Assembly (NCBI RefSeq): GCF_900199635.1
Contig: NZ_LT962687.1
Coordinates: 2,790,541 to 2,854,540 of the forward strand
Direction of reading: 5' to 3'
From: Anaerotruncus massiliensis (ex Togo et al. 2026)
Lineage (GTDB): Bacteria > Bacillota > Clostridia > Oscillospirales > Ruminococcaceae
Length of the DNA: 64,000 nucleotides
Shown one piece after another: positions 59,160 to 64,000 of the stretch. The first letter of the stretch is position 1. Every line of letters begins with the position of its first letter. The notes beneath the pieces are model-generated. The model saw only the letters and a list, made by a program, of their open reading frames with translations. It had not been told where the DNA came from and made no database searches. Both the position numbers and the translations under genes were made by a program.

Positions 59160-59822
59160 ATGCAGGCAGTATTTGAAACCCTCTTCGACATCGTTTACCT
59201 GTCCACCGTCATCACGCTGGGATATCGGATGATCCGCGGCGGCAAAGGTCAAAAACAGTACCTGCTGTTTGGGATCATGGCCGTCGTCCTCGGCTGCGGG
59301 GACGCCTTCCATCTGATCCCCCGCGCCGTCGCGCTCTGCACCACGGGGCTGGAATCCTATCCCGCGGCGCTGGGCATCGGGAAGCTGGTCACTTCGATCA
59401 CTATGACCGTCTTTTACCTGCTGCTCTATTATGTGTGGCGGGCACGGTACCGGATCACCGGCCGGGCCGGGCTGACGGCGGCCGTCTGGGCGCTTTCGCT
59501 CTCCCGCATCCTCCTCTGCCTGGCGCCGCAGAACCGCTGGACCAGCGCCGACGCGCCGCTCAGCTGGGGGATCTACCGCAACATCCCCTTCGCGCTGCTG
59601 GGGCTGCTGATCGTGCTTCTCTTTTACCGGAGCGCCAAGCGGCACGGGGACCGCGCGTTTCGCTTCTTGTGGCTCGCCGTTCTGCTCAGCTTCGCCTTCT
59701 ACCTTCCGGTCGTGCTCTTTGCCGACGCCCTGCCGCCGGTCGGCATGCTGATGATCCCCAAAACCTGCGTCTACGTCTGGATGGTCGTAATGGGTTTCCG
59801 GGCGATGAAAGGAGAACGCTGA
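59160..59822 (+). CDS. Integral membrane protein of unknown function
   Basis: A 220-residue protein with six or seven hydrophobic segments (for example TVITLGYRMI, YLLFGIMAVVLGCGDAFHLI, FALLGLLIVLLFY). I recognise no family with certainty. AAAGGAG lies 8 bases ahead of the ATG at 59,160. It overlaps functionally with the next gene (1-base gap), and both are likely controlled by the upstream TetR protein. Confidence 0.75.
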   Translation: MQAVFETLFDIVYLSTVITLGYRMIRGGKGQKQYLLFGIMAVVLGCGDAFHLIPRAVALCTTGLESYPAALGIGKLVTSITMTVFYLLLYYVWRARYRITGRAGLTAAVWALSLSRILLCLAPQNRWTSADAPLSWGIYRNIPFALLGLLIVLLFYRSAKRHGDRAFRFLWLAVLLSFAFYLPVVLFADALPPVGMLMIPKTCVYVWMVVMGFRAMKGER

Positions 59823-59823
59823 T

Positions 59824-60267
59824 ATGAAAAAATACCTGAATTTCGCGTTTGCTTATGCGATCCTCGCCATGGCGGGCGGCGTATTTTACCGCGAATTTAC
59901 CAAGTGGAACGCCTTTACGGGCGCGACGGCCCTGGGCAAGGTGCACACCCACCTGTTTATCCTGGGGATGTTCCTCTTTTTGATCGTCGCGCTCTTTGCC
60001 GGGCGCGGGGACGGCCTGGAGCGTTACAAATCCTTCCGCGCCTTCCTGTATCTCTACAACGTGGGGCTCCCGCTCACGGCGGTCATGATGGTGGCGCGCG
60101 GGATCCCTCAGGTGCTTGCGCTTCCGCTTTCCAAGGGGATGGACGCGGCGATCTCCGGGATTGCCGGGATCGGGCATATCCTCCTCGGGACGGGCGTCGT
60201 CCTGCTCCTTCTGTCGCTGAAAAAAGCGGCGCGGCACGCGGAGACCGCGGCGCAGGGCCGCCGTTAG
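59824..60267 (+). CDS. DUF2871-family membrane protein
   Basis: A 147-residue four-helix membrane protein that matches DUF2871: MKKYLNFAFAYAILAMAGGV, FYREFTKWNAFTG, LGKVHTHLFILGMF. The histidines in VHTH might bind a metal or haem, which is only inferred. It follows the other membrane protein by one base. Function unknown. Confidence 0.87.
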   Translation: MKKYLNFAFAYAILAMAGGVFYREFTKWNAFTGATALGKVHTHLFILGMFLFLIVALFAGRGDGLERYKSFRAFLYLYNVGLPLTAVMMVARGIPQVLALPLSKGMDAAISGIAGIGHILLGTGVVLLLLSLKKAARHAETAAQGRR

Positions 60268-60312
60268 CGGGCGCGGCGCGCGGGAATCCGTGGAGAGAAA
60301 GGGGAAAGACCG

Positions 60313-60723
60313 ATGGTAAGGGAAATCATGAGGGACGAAGCGTTCCTGGCGCGGAAGGCCGAACCGGCCGAGGAGGCCGACCTGCCCGCCGCGAGGGACC
60401 TGCTGGACACGCTGGAGGCCCACAGACAGGGCTGCGTGGGCATGGCGGCCAATATGATCGGCGTCAGCAAACGCATCATCGCCTTTGAAAACGAGGGAAA
60501 CTACACGGTGATGTTTAACCCCGAGATCATCAGGCGTTCCGAGCCCTATGAGACGGAGGAGGGCTGTCTTTCCCTCTCCGGCACCCGGAAGGTCAAGCGC
60601 TGGAAATCCATCAAGGTGCGTTACCAGAACGAATCGTTCCAGACGCGCCTGAAGACCTTCGCCGGCTGGACCGCCCAGATCATCCAGCACGAGGTGGACC
60701 ACTGCGAGGGGATCCTCATCTGA
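60313..60723 (+). CDS. Peptide deformylase-like protein, variant first motif
   Basis: A 136-residue deformylase-family protein. Motif 2 EEGCLSL (Cys85) and motif 3 QHEVDH (His126, Glu127, His130) are intact metal-binding and catalytic elements. Motif 1, usually G-h-A-A-P-Q-h-G, reads GMAANMIG at 43-50, so the glutamine that helps catalysis is a methionine. This subtype is known in clostridia as a second deformylase. Whether it removes formyl groups efficiently is unclear. GAGAAAGGGG lies ahead of the ATG. Confidence 0.85.
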   Translation: MVREIMRDEAFLARKAEPAEEADLPAARDLLDTLEAHRQGCVGMAANMIGVSKRIIAFENEGNYTVMFNPEIIRRSEPYETEEGCLSLSGTRKVKRWKSIKVRYQNESFQTRLKTFAGWTAQIIQHEVDHCEGILI

Positions 60724-60738
60724 GGTCTCCGGGCCCGG

Positions 60739-60770
60739 AAAAACGCACCGCTTCCGCGGTGCGTTTTTTT
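60739..60770 (+). terminator. Terminator of the deformylase-like gene
   Basis: AAAACGCACCGC-TTCC-GCGGTGCG followed by seven T residues. Confidence 0.9.
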
Positions 60771-60856
60771 GTCCGCGGCGGGGGACGCGGGGCGTTCCAA
60801 AAAAACGCGGAATATGGTAGAATAACGGCGGGAACCTTGCGGAGCGGGAGGCGGCC

Positions 60857-61315
60857 ATGAAAAAAATCGTCCTGTTATCAGACACCCACGGCCTCCTGCG
60901 GGAGGAGGTCAGGGCCCTGCTGGCCGAGGCGGACGCCGTCGTCCACGCCGGGGATTTCGACACCCCGGAAGTCGCGGACGCGCTGCGCGCCTGCGCGGAG
61001 CCCCACCTCGTCCGGGGCAACAACGACGGAGCGTGGGCGGAGGACCTTCCCCGGACGCTCGCGTTCACCATCGAGGGGGTGCGCTTCTTCCTGGCGCACA
61101 ACCGGAGGGACGTGCCGCGCGGGCTGAACGGCGTGGACGTGGTGGTCTGCGGGCACTCCCACAAGTACGCCTCGGAGGACCGGGGCGGGGTGCTGTGGCT
61201 CAACCCCGGAGGCTGCGGCAGGCGGCGGTTCGGCCTGGAGCTCACCCTCTGCCTGATGGAGGTTGACGCGGGCCGTTACCGCGTGGAAAAGATTTTTCTT
61301 CCCCGGGAGGGATGA
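60857..61315 (+). CDS. YfcE/MJ0936-type metallophosphoesterase
   Basis: A 152-residue phosphodiesterase: LLSDTHG, VHAGDFD, VRGNNDG, LAHN and CGHSHK are all five metal-site motifs. Proteins of this type hydrolyse phosphodiesters; the natural substrate is not known. A possible promoter (TTCCAA, 17 bases, TAGAAT near 60,817) lies upstream. It begins a tight cluster with DUF6933, yaaA and bcp. Confidence 0.9.
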   Translation: MKKIVLLSDTHGLLREEVRALLAEADAVVHAGDFDTPEVADALRACAEPHLVRGNNDGAWAEDLPRTLAFTIEGVRFFLAHNRRDVPRGLNGVDVVVCGHSHKYASEDRGGVLWLNPGGCGRRRFGLELTLCLMEVDAGRYRVEKIFLPREG

Positions 61316-61319
61316 AACG

Positions 61320-61820
61320 ATGGAACTGGGACTGACGATCCCGCTGCGGCGGCATTTGAAGATGAACAGCCTCCCCCACGGAGAGACGCCCGACCGCGGG
61401 GCCTGCTGGGACCTGCACGTCATCACCCTCCGGGGGCGGAAGAGCCTGCTCGCGGTCCACTGCCGCAGCCGCTACGCCTTCGTCCTCTTCGGCCTGAGCG
61501 GCGCCGAGTGGGAGGCGCTGCCCGCGACCTTCCTCGAGGGGCTTCGCAGGAGCCTGGACGCCGCCGGCGTCGAGCCGGAGACCGCCGGGGAGTACCTCCG
61601 CCGCGCGGGGGAAATCCGGCTGACGAGGACGCACGGGCGGCGGGAGGTCGCCTTTCTCAACCGGGCGTGGGAGGATGTGACGGCGCTGGACCATGCGCTG
61701 GACCCCGCCCGCCGGGAACAGCCGCTTCTGGACCGCGAAGTCAACGCAAAGCCCAGCCGCTGCGCCGGGTGCGACGGCACGGGCCCGGCGCGGCAGCGTC
61801 TGGCGCGGAGCCTGCGATAA
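61320..61820 (+). CDS. DUF6933-family protein
   Basis: A 166-residue protein with the pattern LGLTIPLRRHLKMNSLPHGE and CWDLHVITLRGRKSLLAVHC, which I recognise as DUF6933. No function is established. GGAGGG overlaps the end of the preceding gene and lies 8 bases ahead of the ATG, so translation is coupled. The yaaA gene follows after 10 bases. Confidence 0.83.
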   Translation: MELGLTIPLRRHLKMNSLPHGETPDRGACWDLHVITLRGRKSLLAVHCRSRYAFVLFGLSGAEWEALPATFLEGLRRSLDAAGVEPETAGEYLRRAGEIRLTRTHGRREVAFLNRAWEDVTALDHALDPARREQPLLDREVNAKPSRCAGCDGTGPARQRLARSLR

Positions 61821-61830
61821 GGAGGCGCCT

Positions 61831-62580
61831 ATGCGGATCATCATATCCCCCGCGAAAAAAATGCATGAGGACGCCGACAGTCTCGAACCTCTCGGCCCGC
61901 CCCGGTTTTTGCCGGAGGCGGAACGCCTGCTGTCCGTCCTGCGCCCGATGCCGCTGCGGGAGTTGAAGGCCCTCTGGCAGTGCAGCGACGCGATCGCCGC
62001 CCTCAACGCGAAGCGGCTGCGCCGCATGGACCTGCGCGGGCGGCTGACCCCGGCGGTCCTCTCCTACGAGGGCATCCAGTACCAGTACATGGCCCCCGGC
62101 GTCTTTGAGACGGGGCAGTTCGCCTACCTTCAGGAGCACCTGCGCATCCTCTCGGGCTTTTACGGCCTGCTGCGGCCCTTCGACGGGGTGGTCCCCTACC
62201 GGCTCGAGATGCAGGCCAGGCTCCCGGTCGACGGGCACCGGGACCTTTACGGCTTCTGGGGGGACAAGCCCGCGCGGGCGCTGGCCGGGGAGACGGACCT
62301 TCTGGTCAACCTCGCATCGGCGGAGTACAGCCGGGCGGTGAAGCCGCATCTGCCGCCCCGGGTGCGGTTCCTCACCTGCACCTTCGGGGAGTGGAAGGAG
62401 GGGCGGGTGATCGAAAAGGGGACGCTCTGCAAGATGGCGCGGGGACGGATGGTGCGGTGGCTGGCGGAAAACAACGTCACCGCCGCCGGGGACATCCGGG
62501 AGTTCCGCGAGTTGGGATACCGGTATAACGCCGGCTGTTCCGGGGAAAATCACTATGTATTCATCAAGGAGGATGGCTGA
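61831..62580 (+). CDS. yaaA: Peroxide stress protein YaaA
   Basis: A 249-residue YaaA (DUF328) protein: [48 protein letters not shown] and [11 protein letters not shown] are family hallmarks. In E. coli it lowers free iron and so protects DNA from peroxide. Here it directly precedes the bcp peroxiredoxin, which supports a peroxide-defence unit. GGAGG lies just ahead of the ATG. Confidence 0.95.
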   Translation: MRIIISPAKKMHEDADSLEPLGPPRFLPEAERLLSVLRPMPLRELKALWQCSDAIAALNAKRLRRMDLRGRLTPAVLSYEGIQYQYMAPGVFETGQFAYLQEHLRILSGFYGLLRPFDGVVPYRLEMQARLPVDGHRDLYGFWGDKPARALAGETDLLVNLASAEYSRAVKPHLPPRVRFLTCTFGEWKEGRVIEKGTLCKMARGRMVRWLAENNVTAAGDIREFRELGYRYNAGCSGENHYVFIKEDG

Positions 62581-62581
62581 T

Positions 62582-63055
62582 ATGCTGGAAGCCGGAACCA
62601 AAGCGCCCGATTTCACCCTGCCGGACAAGGACGGACGGCCCGTCTCCCTGTCGGACTTCCGGGGGAAAAAGGTCGTGCTCTATTTTTATCCCAGGGACGA
62701 CACCCCCGGCTGCACCCGTCAGGCCTGCGCCTTCGCGGCGGCCTACGACGCGTTCCGGGAGCTGGACGCGGTGGTCATCGGGGTGAGCAGGGATTCCGCC
62801 GCCTCCCACCGGAAATTCGCCGAAAAGCACGGCCTGCCCTTCCTGCTTCTCTCCGACCCGGAGCTGACCGTCCTGCAGGCCTACGGCGTCTGGCAGGAGA
62901 AGAAGCTCTACGGAAAGGTGAGCATGGGGGTCGTGCGGAGCACCTACCTCATCGACGGGGAGGGCGTGATCGAAAGGGCCATGCCGAAGGTTAAGCCGGA
63001 CACCAACGCGGAGGAAATCCTCGCGTATCTCCGGGATCGCCGCGGCGGGAAATAA
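62582..63055 (+). CDS. bcp: Thioredoxin-dependent peroxiredoxin (Bcp/PrxQ)
   Basis: A 157-residue peroxiredoxin that reduces hydrogen peroxide and organic peroxides. The peroxidatic cysteine is Cys44 in [14 protein letters not shown] and the resolving cysteine is Cys49, the usual PrxQ spacing. The [16 protein letters not shown] block is typical of Bcp. AAGGAGG within the end of yaaA serves as ribosome site. Last gene of the cluster before a terminator. Confidence 0.95.
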   Translation: MLEAGTKAPDFTLPDKDGRPVSLSDFRGKKVVLYFYPRDDTPGCTRQACAFAAAYDAFRELDAVVIGVSRDSAASHRKFAEKHGLPFLLLSDPELTVLQAYGVWQEKKLYGKVSMGVVRSTYLIDGEGVIERAMPKVKPDTNAEEILAYLRDRRGGK

Positions 63056-63063
63056 AAAGAACA

Positions 63064-63096
63064 GGCGGGAGGGCGCGTCAGCCCCCTCCCGCCTTT
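63064..63096 (+). terminator. Terminator of the yaaA-bcp cluster
   Basis: GGCGGGAGGG pairs with CCCTCCCGCC and is followed by TTTCC. The 190 bases after it, up to 63,288, hold no gene that I can see. Confidence 0.75.
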
Positions 63097-63288
63097 CCGC
63101 CGGCATTCCTCCGGCGTCGTGTAGTCAACAGTTTTTCTGTCCAATTTTTGCAAATCGGATGCAAAAAGCCCGGGAAGCGGGGCGAAACCCGGGCGTACCG
63201 GGCTTATTATTAAAGCCGCTTTGGACGGGCTGTTTGTGACGGTCAATTTATGGTAGACTGTTTTCAGAATGATTGAGGAGGCGCGCTT

Positions 63289-64000
63289 ATGACCTACAAA
63301 TACCGTTATATCCGGCGGGAGCTGTACGAAGCCAACCCCGCGAAAAGGTTGAAGTCCTTCCGGAGCCCGTCGGAAATGTCCCGGCTGATCAGGTGGCCCC
63401 TGTGGGTCATGGGGATCGGGGGTATCTGCTTGACGGTCTACTTGCTCTGGCTTTTGTTTACCATGCCCCAAAGCCCGCTGGTGCCGGTACTGTCCGTCAT
63501 CGTACTTTTTCTGTCGCTGGTCGCGTCGTTTTCGCGGGAAAAGCTCTTTTACCACCTCCCCGCGCGGGAAAAGGAGCTGGCGGAGCAGCAACGCGACTAC
63601 ATCGAATACCTTGCGGGCATCCGGGCCGTCCTGATCAAGCACGGAATCGACGGGTCGGAGAAGCTGCGAAAGCTGAAGGCCGAATGCGAAACGCTTTTGA
63701 AGGCGCGGGAAGAAAAATACGCAAGGTTTCACCGGGTCATCACCGACATGCTGATCAGCGTGCCCGTGGCCGCCCTGATCACCGGCCTGATCTATCAGGA
63801 CAGCGGTGTGGTGCCTGTGGCAACGGCGTCGGTGCTGCTGTTGGGGCTGCTGGTCTTCGGGCTGGCGAAGCTGTTCAGCAAGATTGATTACTATTCCGAC
63901 GGGTATTTCAAGGACCAGAACCTGTTGGACGCGATCAGCGAGGTGGAATACGCGGGCTGGCCGTTTGGGGCTCCCGGCGGGACGCGGACGGACGGGGAGG
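63289..64000 (+). CDS. Membrane protein of unknown function (cut by window end)
   Basis: The frame starts ATG-ACC at 63,289 with GAGGAGG about 8 bases upstream and stays open to the window end (237 codons). The translation begins MTYKYRYIRRELYEANPAKR and has two pairs of membrane helices (WVMGIGGICLTVYLLWLLF with SPLVPVLSVIVLFLSLVASF, and VPVAALITGLIY with VPVATASVLLLGLLVFGL) separated by a charged helical region. I recognise no family; the C terminus is missing. Confidence 0.7.
   Translation, partial: MTYKYRYIRRELYEANPAKRLKSFRSPSEMSRLIRWPLWVMGIGGICLTVYLLWLLFTMPQSPLVPVLSVIVLFLSLVASFSREKLFYHLPAREKELAEQQRDYIEYLAGIRAVLIKHGIDGSEKLRKLKAECETLLKAREEKYARFHRVITDMLISVPVAALITGLIYQDSGVVPVATASVLLLGLLVFGLAKLFSKIDYYSDGYFKDQNLLDAISEVEYAGWPFGAPGGTRTDGE

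Overview
The window is a GC-rich chromosomal segment from an anaerobic, endospore-forming member of the Clostridia. The Oscillospirales or a related gut lineage is the most likely home, but that is an inference from gene content and not a species call. The spore genes spoVAC-spoVAD-spoVAE and spoIIID, the frequent TTG/GTG starts with strong GGAGG ribosome sites, the many short intrinsic terminators and the type of mobilizable element all fit this.

Positions 1-30.4 kb are mostly core genome: the end of a methionine ABC transporter (metI, metQ); a cupin protein and two lipoproteins; the spoVA operon facing purA; a complete maltodextrin operon on the minus strand (binding protein, two permeases, LacI regulator, malQ, glgP) behind a cluster of LacI-type operators; spoIIID; two YjbQ-type genes around a nitroreductase; a MATE exporter; a 1 kb hairpin-rich non-coding island; then WYL regulator, GIY-YIG, MYG1, DUF6125, Nim/PNPOx, corrinoid-activator-like ASKHA, PAP2, phosphohexomutase and glycyl-tRNA synthetase genes.

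Positions 30,409-48,746 are an 18.3 kb integrative mobilizable element inserted in the anticodon loop of a tRNA-Pro(UGG) gene. The 5' part of the tRNA is at 30,378-30,416 and the 3' part at 48,739-48,783. Just inside the left end the element carries an intact tRNA-Pro(UGG) and a terminator, placed so that the interrupted gene's own promoter reads into it. Four direct copies of a 27-bp motif divide the element into three modules: left cargo (NERD protein, YaiI/DUF188 protein), an integration and mobilization core (two tandem tyrosine recombinases, excisionase, MobP-type relaxase, MobC-like protein, helix-turn-helix replication-type protein, putative oriT), and an AT-rich defence module. The defence module is a DNA phosphorothioation operon dndB-dndC-dndD-dndE with a striking promoter-operator, plus a separately transcribed AIPR-type protein facing an XRE repressor across a perfect palindrome. 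No dndA and no dndFGH are present, so the AIPR protein is the obvious candidate for an unusual partner.

Positions 48.8-57.5 kb are a second accessory zone: an XRE-cupin regulator, HD protein, a frameshifted NSS transporter, a LysE exporter, a TetR-MATE-kinase operon behind a 21-bp inverted repeat, then the remains of a related mobile element (broken replication-type gene, second oriT copy, DUF6076 fragment, AT-rich orphan gene). From 57.6 kb the GC-rich chromosome resumes with a lipoprotein, a TetR regulator that shares a TGAAC-N3-GTTCA palindrome with the membrane-protein pair beside it, a variant peptide deformylase, a phosphodiesterase, DUF6933, yaaA, bcp and a membrane protein cut by the window end.
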